Shown: piece after piece, positions 22,080 through 33,458 of the stretch | Numbering within the stretch: position 1 is the first letter of the stretch | Layout of the letters: the number at the start of each line of letters is the position of its first letter | NCBI RefSeq assembly: GCF_003597395.2 | Contig: NC_133776.1 | Location: 33,467,885 to 33,531,884, forward strand | Source: Chelonoidis abingdonii | Taxonomy: Eukaryota > Chordata > Testudines > Testudinidae | Length of the DNA: 64,000 nucleotides | Reading direction: 5' to 3' | Notes under the pieces: model-generated | Told to the model about the DNA's origin: nothing | The model's input: the letters and a program-made list of their open reading frames with translations, nothing else | The model's database searches: none | Program-made: the position numbers and the translations under genes

Positions 22080-23058
22080 ATGGAATGCCACTTTTGGGCT
22101 CAGGAAACAAGCATTGAGTGATGGGCTCACATTGTCATGTAAGTCTGGGATGATGAGCACTGGCTGCAGAACTTTCAGATGAGAAAAGTTACTTTCATGG
22201 GATTGTGATGAGCTTGCCCCCAGCCTGCTATGTAAGGACACAAGATTGAGAGCTGTCCTGAAGGTGGAGATGCGGGTGGCTATTACAATCTGGAAGCTGG
22301 CAAGTCCAGACAGCTACCAATTTATCACTAACCAGTTTGGATTGGGAAAGTCGACCATTGGAATCATGTTGATGTACCTTTGCAGGGACACTAATCACAC
22401 GCTGCTCAGACAATAACTCTGGGTAACGTGCATGACATTGTGGCTGGCTTTGCACAAATGGGTTTCCCTAACTGCAGAGAGGTGATAGATGGGACGCATA
22501 TTCCAATTCTGGCACCAGCCCACCTAGCCATTGTGTATGTTAATTGGAAGGGGTATTTCTGTATGGTTCTCCAGGCTGGATCGGAAAGGTGCATGACTCA
22601 TCCATCGTTTGGAACACTGGCCTGTTTAGGCAGCTGCAAGCCGGGACTTTTTTCCCAGACCAGAAGATCACTGTAGGGGATGGCGAAATGCCCATTGTGC
22701 TCCTTGGAGACTCTGCTTACTCTTTAATGCCATGGCTCGTGAAACCCTACACACGGAGCCCTGATAGCCGCAAGGAGCCGTTCAACAGTAGGCTGAGCTG
22801 GTGCAGAATGACTGTGGCATGTGCTTTTGGCCATTTAAAGGGCCGCTGGTGCTCTCTGTATGGGAAGCTGGACGTGGCCAGTGACAACATCCCCACGGTT
22901 ATATCCACATGCTGTACCCTCCATAACATTTGTGAAGGGAAGGGTGAAAGAGGCACTCAGGCATGGAACTCGGAAGTTCAACACCTGGAGGCTGAATTTG
23001 AACAGCCAGAGAGCAGGGCTATTAGAGGGGCCCAGCGTGGGGCTGCAAGGATGCCTTG
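22080..23058 (+). pseudogene. Harbinger DDE transposase of element 1, catalytic Glu lost
   Basis: The homologue of HARBI1-type nucleases that cut and paste the element. At least three frames are needed. An early part reads WKLASPDSYQF and FGLGKSTIGI; then VIDGTHIPIL (around 22480-22510) carries the first Asp. The frame 22544-23059 includes GKVHDSS, TFFPDQKITVGD and LLGDSAYSLMPWL with the second Asp, then VACAFGHLKGRW where the third catalytic residue, normally Glu as in VECAFG of the copy at 26827-27120, is Ala. It ends with ISTCCTLHNICE and a C-terminal tail. Frameshifts and the Glu-to-Ala change both predict inactivity. Confidence 0.8.
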
Positions 23059-23456
23059 AGGGAGCAATTTGAGGCTGAAAGTCACCAGTAATGTTTGATG
23101 CGCTGCATGGGAGTGAAGTGCAGTGGTTCCAATGTTAGTTAGAATCTGCATTTGCTACGCTGACTTGCAGTGCCCGTTGCTTTCCTGGGCTAAGATCTTT
23201 TACACTATGCAATAATAAAGAATGTTTACAAAGCCAAAAAAATCCATTTATTGAAAGAAACGCAACTGCTTGGGAAACAGAAAGGGCAAGGGGGCAGAGT
23301 GGGAAATGGTACAATCACAGATTTGCATATGTCCTGTTATCATACACAGCCTTCCTGTCTGCAATTAGCGCTGTACTTCACGATGGCTATAATGCATGGT
23401 GATGGGGGTTGAGTGCAGTGGGTAAGAGTTGTAGTTTTCAGGGTTGGGTGGTGAAG

Positions 23457-24775
23457 CTACAGGTCCTGGAGGCAGCTGGTGGCGATAAGAACCCAGATGT
23501 TGGGGAAAGTGGGTTGGTGGTGACATGGGGCACATGGAAAAGAGTTTTGGGACAAGGGCTGGAGGCAAGAGGCATGGTAGTGCTCCACCGGCATGGCTAC
23601 GAGCGCCTGGATCAAGTCCACTTGGCACTCCATGATGTTTATCAGCTGATCCGTGCTTTGCTGCCAGAGCGCTGCTCTTTTGTGCCGGTGCTCCTCATTC
23701 TGCTGGCGGATCCTCCTTTCACTCTTCCTCCACTCCTGTGCTTTTAGATTCTCTTTAAGGGACTGCTGCATTACTTCATGCAGCATGTCTTCTTTGCTTC
23801 TATGTGGCCTCTTTCTAATTCTCAGTAGCCTCTCCGATGGTGATAACACAGATGACTGATGTTTCAAGGTTGCATCTGTAAAGGCAAAATGCAACACTTA
23901 ACAGAGGCAGCATTGTTCACACCAGACAGAGCAATGATTCCCCATGCTTAAGGGCAAGCACTGTCTACACAATAGCATAATTTTCCCATCCCAAAGCAAC
24001 ATAACTCATCGGATCCCCAAAATGGTGAATAAGCACAGGGTCAAGGGGGACTGATTGTTTCACTGCCATACTGTCCTCTGGGTTTCTGTGCCTTGGGGAG
24101 AGCCAATAGCTGCAGGGAGCTCCCATACTAAACACTGTCCCCACACTTTCCACAGGAGTTCGTCCTAGACGATATCTCACTGCTGAGGGTGACCTGGGAA
24201 ATAAGGGAGGGTCTTCTACTACAATGCGGCTTCCACCCTGGCCCATATGCAGTTTGCCTTTGTGCAGCAATGGTCCCCCCCTCCCCTCACAGCACAGTGG
24301 CATGGACGTTTGCCTGACTGGGACAAAGACCACAGTGGCTCTCCCAAGAGACCCGTGCAAGCGCATTGCCCAAGTTCTGGATGAGACCTTTGAAGAGACC
24401 ACTGAGGCTGATTACCGCGATGTAAGAGAGCACATCAACACCCTGCATGCATGCAACCCTAACCCTCCTCATCCCAAGAGCAACCACCGAATAACTTCCT
24501 TTCCAAAATAAAAGCCACTTACCGGGCACCTCCTCTGGTGTTTGGCCTTCCCCAAGCACTGGCTGCCGCAACTGGCTACCTTCCTCCTGGCTTGAGAGCA
24601 GCTCCTGGCTACATGTATCTAGGGATACCAGGGTGTCTTCCTCCTCCTCAGAAAGATTCACTGAGAGCACTTCATGCCTGGCTGAGCAAACAGGAGGGAG
24701 ATTTTCAAAATTCCCAGAGAATTTAAAGGGTGGGTCTGCTGGTTGGCCTCCTGAGGGCAGGGCAGTAGAGTTCAA
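23457..24775 (-). pseudogene. Harbinger element 1 Myb/SANT-type accessory gene, N-terminus absent
   Basis: The Myb-like partner protein of Harbinger elements aids nuclear import and DNA binding of the transposase. Two minus exons are seen. The upstream exon (24775-24523) encodes SVNLSEEEEDTLVSLDT and QELLSSQEEGSQLR and stops at a GTAAG donor. The downstream exon (23875-23457, acceptor TTTACAG) encodes SPSERLLRIRKRPHRSKEDM, a predicted coiled coil with RIRQQNEEHRHKR, and LINIMECQVDLIQALVAM. The intron is about 647 bp. The N-terminal trihelix/SANT DNA-binding domain is not found before the element end at 25013, so the gene was deleted at its 5' side. I infer function from family knowledge. Confidence 0.7.
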
Positions 24776-25112
24776 AGTGATGACCAGAGTGGCTAGAACA
24801 GGTATTGTGGGACACTTCTGGAGGCCGATCAGAGCATATTAACAGACCAAGGAGTCCACACTGGCGCCGTGGCACTGCACCAAAAGTTATTCCACTCACC
24901 AAGGTGGATTACCACGAGCGCTCTAGCTGGGGAGGCAGTGTGGACGTGTCATGAATTAGAGTGCATGAGACTGCTTTAATGAGCTCTAACTAGCAAGTGT
25001 ACCCATGCCCTTAGTCTTCTCCCCGTAATACCCCATCCCTCACTGCAGACCCAACACGCCCTCATCTCCCTATTACTCACCTACTATTGCATCTTCAACC
25101 ACAGATCCCCTG

Positions 25113-26596
25113 CCCGTGAGTATCTGCATGAGTGGACTCCATCAATGGATTCTCATGCAACACGGATGCGGATTTTGGGGATGAGGAAGATGATGATGAA
25201 GTTGAAGATAGTGCACAGCAAGCAAGCAAAGAAACTGTTTTCCCCGACAGCCAGGAACTATCACCCTGGAACCAGTACCCTCCCAACCCACCCAATGTGA
25301 GCTCCCAGACCTTGAAGGCGGAGAAGGGACCTCTGATGAGTGTACCTTTGTAAATATAATACATGGTTTAAAAGCAAGCATGTTTAATGATTAATTTGCC
25401 CTGAAGACTTGGGATGCATTCGTGGCCAGTACAGCTACTGGAAAAGTCTGTTAATGCATATGGGGATGGAGCAGAAATCCTCTTTATCTCACTGCGTTAT
25501 CCTCAGGAGAGTGATATCATTCATGGTCACCTGGTTGAAATAGGGTGATTTTATTAAGGTAACATTCAGAGGTGGCCATTCCTGCTGGGCTGTTTGCCTT
25601 TGGCTGAACAGAAATCATCCCCGGTTAGCCATGCGGTGGGGGGAGGTGTGAAGCGATCATCCCAGAGACTTGGGTGTGTGTGGAGGGGGTTTAGTTGGGT
25701 TTGTGCTGCATGTTAACCTGAAAACCTGCAGCCCCACCTTTTAAATGGCCAACCCATTTTAAATGGCCAACCCAATGGGTGCTTGGTATGGGAAATGAAG
25801 GCGCTGCTGTTTGAAACCATTCCCACATATTATGAAGGTTAAAGCTTAACATGGCTGTCTGCAAGCCAAATTCTGTTGCCCTCTGGCCCTACATGTGTGA
25901 TCTCACACACCCTGAATATAAGAGGAAAAATTCGACCTTGTAAAGAAAGCACATGTGCTATGTAATGTTAACAGCGTGATTCACCTTGAAAGAGTCTACC
26001 CATTGTTCTCTAAAATGTGTCTTTTTAAATACTACTCTCCCTTTTCTTCCTCCCGCAGCTGCAAATGTTTCAATGTTCACCCTATCATCGCCATCCCAGA
26101 GGCTGGCGAAGATTAGAAGGCAAAACAAAAAAAAATGCGCTCGCGATTAAATGTTCTCTAGCTCATGCAGTCCTCCCACACTGAAAGAGCCCAGCAGAAT
26201 GTGTGGAGGCAGACAATGTCAGAGTGCAGGAAGGCACAAAATGAACGCGAGGACAGGAGGGATGCACGCAAGGACAGGTGGCAGGATCAAGAGGAGAGGT
26301 GCCAGGGTCAAGATGATAGGTGGCATCAGCATGAGGAGAAGAGGCAGGAAGCAATGCTGAGGCTACTGGAGGATCAAACTGATATGCTCTGGCATATGGT
26401 TGAGGTGCACGAAAGGCAGCAGGAGCACAGACCACTGCTAGAGCCCTTGTGTAACAAACCGCCCTCCTCCCCAAGTTCCATAGCCTCCTCACCCAGAAGC
26501 CCAAGAATGGGGGGGGGGGGCAGCCTCCGGGCACCCAGCCACTCCACCCCACAGGACTGCTCAAGCAACAGAAAGCTGGCATTCAATAAGTTTTGA
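25113..26596 (+). pseudogene. Harbinger element 2 Myb/SANT-type accessory gene, 3' exons
   Basis: The first piece (to about 25343) encodes DSINGFSCNTDADFGDEEDD and FPDSQELSPW, the acidic linker after the DNA-binding domain in this family. The second exon starts after TCCCGCAG (26058) and contains the open frame 26165-26596, with MQSSHTERAQQNVWRQTMSE, a long charged coiled coil rich in Arg/Gln/Glu, and a C-terminus SSPRSPRMGGGG to KLAFNKF. A poly(A) signal AATAAA follows near 26683. The start of exon 2 is out of frame because of small indels. The N-terminal DNA-binding domain is absent, matching the missing left end of the element. Confidence 0.7.
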
Positions 26597-26826
26597 AGTG
26601 CAGTGTGACCTTGTCCTTCCCGCCTTCCCCCACCCCTCCCGGGCTATCTTGGAAGTTATCCCCCCATTTGTGTGATGAATTAATAAAGAATGCATGAATT
26701 TGAAACAACACTGACTTTATTACCTCTGCAAGTGGTGATCAAAGGGGGAGGGGAGGGCGGCTGGCTTACAGGAAAGTAGCGTGAACCAACGGGCGGGTTT
26801 TCATCAAGGAGAAACAAACAGAACTT

Positions 26827-27120
26827 TCACACCGTAGCCTGGCCACTCATGAAACTGGTTTTCAAAGCTTCTCTGATGTGCAGCATGCCCTGCTGTGCTC
26901 CTCTAACCACCCTTGTCTCTGGCTGCATGTAAGCAGCAGCCTGGCGATTTGCTTCACCCTCCCACCCCGCCATCAATGTCTCTCCCTTACTCTCACAGAT
27001 ATTGTGGCGCACACAGCAAGCAGTAATAACGATGGGAATATGAGTTTTGCTGAGGTCTAACCAAGTCAGTAAACTGCGCCAGCGCACTTCTAAACATCCA
27101 AAAGCACATTCTACCACCAT
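26827..27120 (-). pseudogene. Harbinger element 2 transposase, C-terminal fragment
   Basis: The frame begins VVECAFGCLEVRW, carrying the third catalytic residue Glu, then ITACCVRHNICESKGE and a tail ending TSFMSGQATV. It is homologous to the C-terminus at 62673-62954. The upstream catalytic aspartates are missing: beyond 27120 the minus strand gives only scrambled remains such as PLAPMTHEAW (normally PLMPWLMKPY), followed by a deletion into the element's 5' noncoding region. Nonfunctional. Confidence 0.8.
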
Positions 27121-27858
27121 TCTGCACTTCTCAGCCTATAGCTGAACTGCTCCTTACTACTGTCCAGGCTTCATGAGTCATGGGAGCAAGGGGTAGGCTG
27201 GGGTACGTGCAACTGCACGGTGCTGCCGGCTGGGAAAGCAGTCTGAGGCAGAAGCCTCCAGCTCGCAAGATATTCCAGGCAGGACTGAATCTCCATGAAA
27301 CGAAACTTGAAGAAGTGAATGACCTGGAGTCACTCCCATTTATGTCCAGGTGTCCCTGACGAACCTCACCGAGGTAGGCCAGAAGCACCAATTTCTGCCC
27401 AGATGCCCCAACTGACCTCACTGAGGTTGGCCAGGAGCACCTAGGAGACGACGACTAGCAATTGTATTGCACCGTCTGCTGCCGCGAAGGCAAGGAGCTG
27501 CTGCTGTGTAGCAATGCAGTATCATGTCTGCCAGCAGCACCCAGGAGACATACAGTGACAGTGAGCTGAGCAGGCTCCATGCTTGCCATGGTATGTCGTC
27601 TGCACGGGTAACTCAGGGGAAAAAAGGCTAGACATGATTGTTTGCTTTCACGGGGGGGTGGGGGGGCTGATGACATGTATCCAAAACCACCCGCAACAAT
27701 GTTTTTGCCCCATCAGGCATGGGGAGCTCAACCCAGAATTCCAATGGGCGGCAGAGACTGAGGGAACTATGGGATAGCTACTCACAGTGCAACGCTCCAA
27801 AAGTTGATACTAGCTTTAGTATTGTGGATGCACTCTGCTGACGTAATGTGCTTAGAGG

Positions 27859-27876
27859 ACACACACACACACACAC
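27859..27876. repeat. (AC)n microsatellite
   Basis: About nine AC units near the right end of Harbinger element 2. Confidence 0.85.
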
Positions 27877-28158
27877 GATCGACTGTATCAAATCGATTTC
27901 TAAAAAATCAACTTCTACAAAATCAACCTAATTTTGTAGTGTAGACATACACTTAGATTCTGCTCACAGTGGGTTTCAAACTAATCAAAGGTGCTAGAAT
28001 CTGTGAACAGAAGAAAATGCTGTTTTGTTTTGTTTCTTCTGGTGTCTGTTATCTTGGGAAACCCTCACTTAAATGGCTCTACATTTGGATCAGCAGCCCT
28101 ACCCTACATTCCCACAAGGCATAACAAATTTCAGGACAAGTTGTGTAAGGCACACAGA

Positions 28159-28396
28159 TTTTAGGGCAGTGGTTCTCAAACTTTTGTACTGGTGATCCCT
28201 TTCACACAGCAAGTCTCTGAGTACGACCTCCCTTATAAATTAAAAACACTTTTTTTCTATTTAACGCTCTTATAAATGCTGGAGGTGAAGTGGGATTTGG
28301 GGGTGGAGGCTGACAGCTCACGACCCCCCCCCATGTAATAACCTTGTGACTCCCTGAGGGGTCCTGACACCTAGTGTAAGAACCCCTTTTTTAGAG
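28159..28396. mobile_element. Short hAT MITE with 8-bp target duplication
   Basis: The body 28167-28388 starts CAGTGGTTCTCAAACTTTTG and ends TGTAAGAACCCCTT, diverged inverted repeats. It is flanked by TTTTAGGG (28159-28166) and TTTTAGAG (28389-28396), one mismatch. The interior includes CTCACGACCCCCCCCCATG. Noncoding. Confidence 0.75.
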
Positions 28397-28470
28397 CATT
28401 TGTAAGAGTCAGCCTTTAAACAGGAAGTGTTTCCCAACTTTAGCTACAGCTGAACAAGCACAGTTGTAGA

Positions 28471-28647
28471 GAGGGGTAGTTCAGTGGTTTGAGCATTGCT
28501 CTACTAAACCCAAGGTTGTGAGTTCAATCTTGTGAGGAGACCATTTTGGGAACTAGGGTAAAAATCTGTCCAGGGATTGGTCCTGCTGCAAGCAGGAGAT
28601 TGACTAGATAACCTCCTGAGAGTCCTTCCAACCCTATGATTCTATAT
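28471..28647 (+). mobile_element. Cryptodiran tRNA-derived SINE with CR1-like tail
   Basis: The 5' region GGGGTAGTTCAGTGGTTTGA resembles an A box, and GGTTGTGAGTTCAATCT (28514-28530) a B box, as in tRNA-derived RNA polymerase III promoters. The 3' part GGTCCTGCTGCAAGCAGGAG and GACTAGATAACCTCCTGAG and CCAACCCTATGATTCTAT is the CR1-like tail recognised by CR1 reverse transcriptase. The combination is the best single indication that this is turtle DNA. The copy has point changes but is nearly full length. Confidence 0.85.
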
Positions 28648-30688
28648 AATACTGCATTAAATTAAAGGGCAAGTGAAAGCAAAGAGCTCTACATATCCAT
28701 CAGCAACACAGCAGACTCAGAGAGGCTTGAAGTGTCCCATTCATTTCAAGGAGATGGTTTCAACAGGGTATTCTCGTTCAGTGGAGATTACTGCAGCCTG
28801 AAACAATAGCTGTGAGATATGCAAATTGCTCCATTTATTTCAGTGGGGATTCCTATCCTTCCTCTCCAGAGCTGCAGGATTTCTATGACAAGCAAGCCTG
28901 GTTTTAGCTTCTCACCCCAATCCAATGTCAGCAGTCTGTTCTTAGTGCATGCTCTGAGGTGGACTCAGACCTCCTTAGAGGAATGAGGCACCCCAGGACA
29001 TATGTTACATGAGAGGGGAATAGGGTGGGAGGCTCAGATCCCCCCAGAAAGGCAAGCCTTCTCCAGAACCTGGCTCTCAAGAGTGAAAAAAGGAAGTGTG
29101 TGTGCATGGGGTGTTCATACCTTATAGGTAGGCAGGGAACCCCAGATCATGGCACACACATGGGAGAGCAGGGAGTGAGGCACTGACACCCCCTGAAAGG
29201 GAATCTCCCCTCCAGAATCTGGCTCCATGAGAAGGGGCAAGGAGAGGGTGTCAGACCCCCACAGATGAGCAGGAACCTTCCAGATTCTCACACACATGCA
29301 GAGCTAGAGAGCTCATATCCATCCCCAGATACTGGCACACGGAAGGGGAAAATATGGAGCTGACAGGTGCCCACACCCTTATTCTCCCCCAGGTCTCCTG
29401 CCTCTACCTCCATTAGATTTACTAGTTAGAAGTACTTTATAAAGACAACTCAGCCTGCTGGCATTCCCCTATAACGTTAAACCCTGCAAGAATTCAACAC
29501 CAAAGTGACATCAACAGGAAAAGTAGTGACAATTGCTGGTTTTTACAGAATGGAATGGAAAACAGTGCAATGAAGAGGAGAGAGTATATTTATACTGCTG
29601 CTCTCAGGATACATTGACTCAGAACTGCTCCGCTGGCAGCTTTTGGAGCAGAAAGTTCCAAGGTCTCTGTCTGCTGTCACCTTTAAGTTTTGAAGGGCCA
29701 GGGCATGCAGCAAAATATGATACACAGATATTAGGTAGCAATGAATCTATTATAATAATTAAAACATTATTGCTAAAATAATACATACCACGACCCACAT
29801 TAGTCAATACAACATGCTATCAAAATGATACACAATACCACAGGAAGAGGCAAGTTATGACATTTATACAACATAACAGCCTATGGCATAAGCAAGATAA
29901 CTATGATTACTGAGAATTAGCTACAGTAAGGGTATGTACATCCTGGTACATTTAAGAATCAAAAAATGTTTCAAGTTTGTACTTAAACCATAATGACAGG
30001 GGAAAATGCCCCAACCTGCAGGTACAGTTTTGGCTTCAGGCTTTCTGGAGTGAATCAAGCTAGCCCCATTAGTGAGAATTGAGAATACTGTTTCCAGAAA
30101 GCAACGTTTATGATCACAGAAGTCTTAGCAGGAGGCAGAATACACGCTAACCCTATTGCTAACTTAGGACTACCATGACCATAGCCACTTTTCTAGGGGG
30201 CTATGTCCCTCTGTGATATCTGTGATATAGACCTGGTGTCTATCAGGTATTTATTTATTTTTGTCAATGTTTCTGTAAAGCCTCTGCAGATGCTGGCCAC
30301 CTTAAGAAGCCCCTGGGCAACTGAGCTACTGAAAGTGACATCCCAGTCTCCATGCCACACTGTTGTCCCCCAACAAGCCACAGGGCCACATAGCGAGCCC
30401 AACCAATTTCACACTATTAGTTCTCCATCTACACAAAGCAAAAGCCCCATGTAGACTCAGCAAGACAACTTATGAACAAAAAACCCTAGAGCACTGACCA
30501 AAGAAAGCCATAAGAAATGAGGCAAAGGAGCACGAGTGCAAATACAGCATAGAACACACAGTAACGGGATATGTATAGGAGTAAACACTATTTTCTGCCA
30601 ATCTACACTTTACAGTAATATATGCTAGGTTTTATTATGAAAGGTGGTGAGAGGATGGTGGTTTTCCCCTCCCTCCAATAGTTACTAG
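28648..30688. other. Intergenic sequence with a degenerate repeat around 29030-29380
   Basis: Between 29030 and 29380 a loose repeat recurs with phrases such as CCAGAACCTGGCTC and CCAGAATCTGGCTC, spaced roughly 150-180 bases. It does not resemble a known family to me. The rest shows no gene. Confidence 0.4.
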
Positions 30689-31539
30689 TGTAACTTTAGC
30701 GCCTTCATGGCCAAGATGGAGTCTGTTCTGCAGGGAGCTCTGGCCAAGAGAAGGCTTGCACAGGAATGCAGCAAGAGAAATCCCTTCCACCCCAGGGGCA
30801 CCTGTTCCAACCCCCCCACCTCAGAGTAAACACCCATCCCCACAGGAAAAGTACAATAGATATAAGAAAGGGAGATATTTATTTACAGAGGGATGAGAGG
30901 AGAAATACAACAAGGGGAAATATTAAAGGGAACAGTAGAAGGGCTGCATCCAAGCCAAGGCCCCACGGGCCCAGTGGTAGCACAGTCTGGAAGGGCAGAC
31001 ACTGAGCAATGTGTCTGCACACAGAGTTCAGGAAGCCTGAGCAAAGTTTCAGTCCAGTGGTGAATCGTGAGTGCTCCTGGTCATCTTCAGCACCAGTGAA
31101 CTCTCCCCAGCAAACCCCTCCGGTGCCGCCTTCTGCTGTTCTCTGCAAAGCCACACAGAGCGACCACCTCCCCACTTAACTAGCTACAACCTCCCTTCTT
31201 CTTCCCAATGCAGAGTCACAAGCCCCACTACTCACAGCCCTACACAGCTCTGGGCAGCCATGATACTGGGTCCAGCGCTGGCCTGTCCTTCTTGGGCAAT
31301 TCCTCCCCGGCCCAGTGCTCCTCCTGGATCCTGTCCTGGGCTGTCCCCGATCGCCCCTGTCCTCCTCAAGCCTCAGGCAGGTTCTCCCTGCTCCCTTTTC
31401 CAGGGCCTGCTGACTGCCTCTCCCTCTCCCTGGAGATCCAGCTGCCCCCTGGAGTTTCCCTCCTTTTTTCTTACTCTCCCCCTACCCCCGGGAAGAAGAT
31501 TTAAAGGGGACATGCTCTCTAAACCCCAAAGTGGTTACA
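30689..31539 (-). mobile_element. Putative solo LTR
   Basis: The segment begins TGTAAC and ends GTTACA on the + strand, so it has TG...CA ends with a 6-bp inverted repeat. On the minus strand an AATAAA signal is seen at 30883-30878, in the position expected for the U3-R boundary of an LTR. No target duplication is clear and no internal retroviral genes flank it, so a solo LTR from recombination is the likeliest reading. Long frames inside are chance. Confidence 0.5.
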
Positions 31540-33053
31540 CTGAAGTCCTACGGTATTTAACCAATACCTGCCATATTTCCCCAACCAGTTTCCTTTGTTT
31601 CCCCACTTTGACAATCACTTAAGTTTTAACTGTTCTTTGCATGTTTTCCACAAGCTTGAGCTTTACATAAGTCATCCAAAAGTAGAGACTACTGACACTA
31701 CAACACAGGTTTAGAGCTGCATACAATGGCATGTGAACAGCACTTTGACAAGAATACACTTGTTTAGTGAAATCAGGTGTGGGATTTGGTAATGAAAATT
31801 GCATTTAACCCCTTTGGTTGTGGGAATTATTATTTGCAGCTTAAGTAGTGTGGTGTCAGCAACAAAAGGAACTGGGGGCAGGGGGAATGGGAGGCCGAGT
31901 GCTTGGGTTTGTATTGTTTTATTCATAATGCCAATAATCTCAAATCCATAACCGAAACGCACAGTACAAACATAAATTAAGCTTCAAAATACCCCACTGA
32001 GCTAGGTCAAACCAACAGTGAAATGCAGCCATTTCAGCTGTGGAACACAGCAGCTGTTTAAGAGAAAAGGAGGTAAAGCATCCAATTGAAAGGTGGAAAT
32101 TTTAGTTAGACAGCGTGTAATGGGAGAATTTGGCCAGGACACTGGGCTAACACCCTCCCCCACGCCTTGTTTTGTACCTCATCTGACTGCCAGAACATTA
32201 GGCAACACCATGACACTGGCTCTGTAGCGGCAGACAGGGAAGTAAGTGCCACCTGCACTGCTTCCCGCAGCGTTCCTTGCGATGGTTTCCCAATCTTTTT
32301 GTAACTGCAACCCTCCTTCAAGGCATTAACAGTTCAGGGATGCTACCACACACCCCTCCAGCAGTGTTTCCTTTCCCCTTATTCCCCCTCCCCCAATATA
32401 CAGATTCCCCATAACCCCTCAATCTCTCCTCCTCCTTTCCCTGAGAGACCCAGTTATCCCTTCCCAAAAGTCACCCCACTCCACTCCTTCCTTGCCCCTG
32501 CATGGCCCCTCCTTGCTCCTTCAAAATCCCTCTGAAACTCACACTCAGATGGCTCCCCTCACCTGCACTGGCACTGCCCCCCCTCTCACCCAGGCCCCAC
32601 CACTTCCCGCTTCCCTCTGGCTGCCCCAAACCCCTCCGCTCCCCTGCCCGAGGGCCCCTCTCCCACACTGCTATCATACCTGCCTGGCGGGCTCCCTCTG
32701 TGCTGAGGTGGGGTGGGAGAGCTGCAGCAGGGCACAGAGCAAGAGCCCAGTGGGCTGCAGAGGAGCCCCACTGCAGCACCCCTCCACTGGCAGGAGGCTG
32801 CTGCTGAGAATGCGGCTCTGAGCACTGCCACTCAACAGAGAGCGGCCGGGCCCCTCCTTGGCAGGACACTGCTACTACCCCATTGCTGCCTTGGAACATG
32901 CCATCCTGCAGAAAAGGGTGGGAAAGGGGATCATAGGCCAGGGGTAAATCTGAGGTGGGAGCTGAAAAGAATCCCCACGGGCCTGGCTGTCTCTCCCATT
33001 CGGAAGTGCCTTGGCTTGTTTTATTGGGAGAGGAGGTCTCTTGTCGTCTCCTC
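31540..33053. other. Intergenic sequence with a C-rich low-complexity stretch
   Basis: From about 32340 to 32900 the + strand is strongly pyrimidine-rich and then purine-rich (for example CCCCACTCCACTCCTTCC). The start near 32285 (GGTTTCCCAATCTTTTTGTA) resembles a decayed hAT terminus of the CAGTGGTTCTCAAACTTTT type, but no right end was found. A 228-codon minus frame here (32471-33157) is Gly/Arg/Ser-rich and not credible. Confidence 0.4.
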
Positions 33054-33458
33054 TTATGGCATGTCTTCACTGCACTGCTAAAAATAGCCATGCAGCCAGC
33101 AGCACAAGAGAGGAGGGAGTTGCTAGCCTCCCCAAGTACGATCCTGTCTGAGATCATAGCTACCTCCTGGGGAGGGAAGGGGTAGTCCTTTTTAGCACAT
33201 GAGCTCCATTGGAGCTAAGACAGGTATGTCTCCTCCAGCGTCAGTGCAGACATCCATCTTTAAACTCCAACTAGCTGGCCAGTCAGGGGATATGGGTCAA
33301 AGCTCCAGTGCTGCTAGTAAAATCACTCTATGCTGCTCATGCAAACATTGTGCAGCTCCAGTGTTATTTTTGCAGGGTGACTGTTCTCAGTGAAGGCTAA
33401 CGCTGGAGTTGACTCTAACTTATACTAACACTGTGATTCCAGGGAAGACGGGCCCTTA
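33054..33458. mobile_element. Harbinger-type MITE with TTA duplication
   Basis: The body 33057-33455 starts TGGCATGTCTTCACTGC and ends CCAGGGAAGACGGGCCC, flanked on both sides by TTA (33054-33056, 33456-33458). The left terminus matches that of the outer MITE at 6747. Interior hairpins include CTCCATTGGAGCT. Confidence 0.7.

Larger units (their letters stand above)
21549..25013 (+). mobile_element. PIF/Harbinger transposon 1, two genes, inactivated
   Basis: The body 21552-25010 begins GGGCATGGCTACACTTGC and ends GCAAGTGTACCCATGCCC, near-perfect inverted repeats. It is flanked by TAA (21549-21551) and TTA (25011-25013), one mismatch from a 3-bp duplication. It has the standard two-gene Harbinger layout: a DDE transposase on the + strand (about 22080-23058) and a Myb/SANT-type accessory gene on the minus strand (24775-23457), converging in the middle. 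The transposase is frameshifted and lacks its catalytic Glu, so the copy is dead. Confidence 0.8.
25100..27955 (+). mobile_element. PIF/Harbinger transposon 2, left end missing
   Basis: Gene order is Myb/SANT gene on + (25113-26596) then transposase fragments on the minus strand (27400-26827). The right terminus reads TTTTGTAGTGTAGACATACAC followed by TTA at 27953-27955. The matching left terminus, expected to begin GTGTATGTCTACACTAC, is not found near 25014, so the left end was lost next to element 1. The subfamily matches the element at 34770-36273: both share the subterminal segment with the GTTCCTGCAGTC-type and CCATTGGAATTCTGGGTTGA sequences. An (AC)n tract at 27859-27876 lies near the right end. 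Confidence 0.7.

Noticed and set aside
28471..28540. Possible tRNA gene from A- and B-box-like motifs
   Set aside because: The boxes belong to a tRNA-derived SINE with a CR1-like tail; the cloverleaf is not maintained.
31071..31622. 183-codon frame on +
   Set aside because: Antisense to a putative LTR and proline/serine-rich; no retroviral domain.
32471..33157. 228-codon open frame on the minus strand
   Set aside because: Composition-driven frame in C-rich DNA, Gly/Arg/Ser-rich with no domain; no splice or promoter support.
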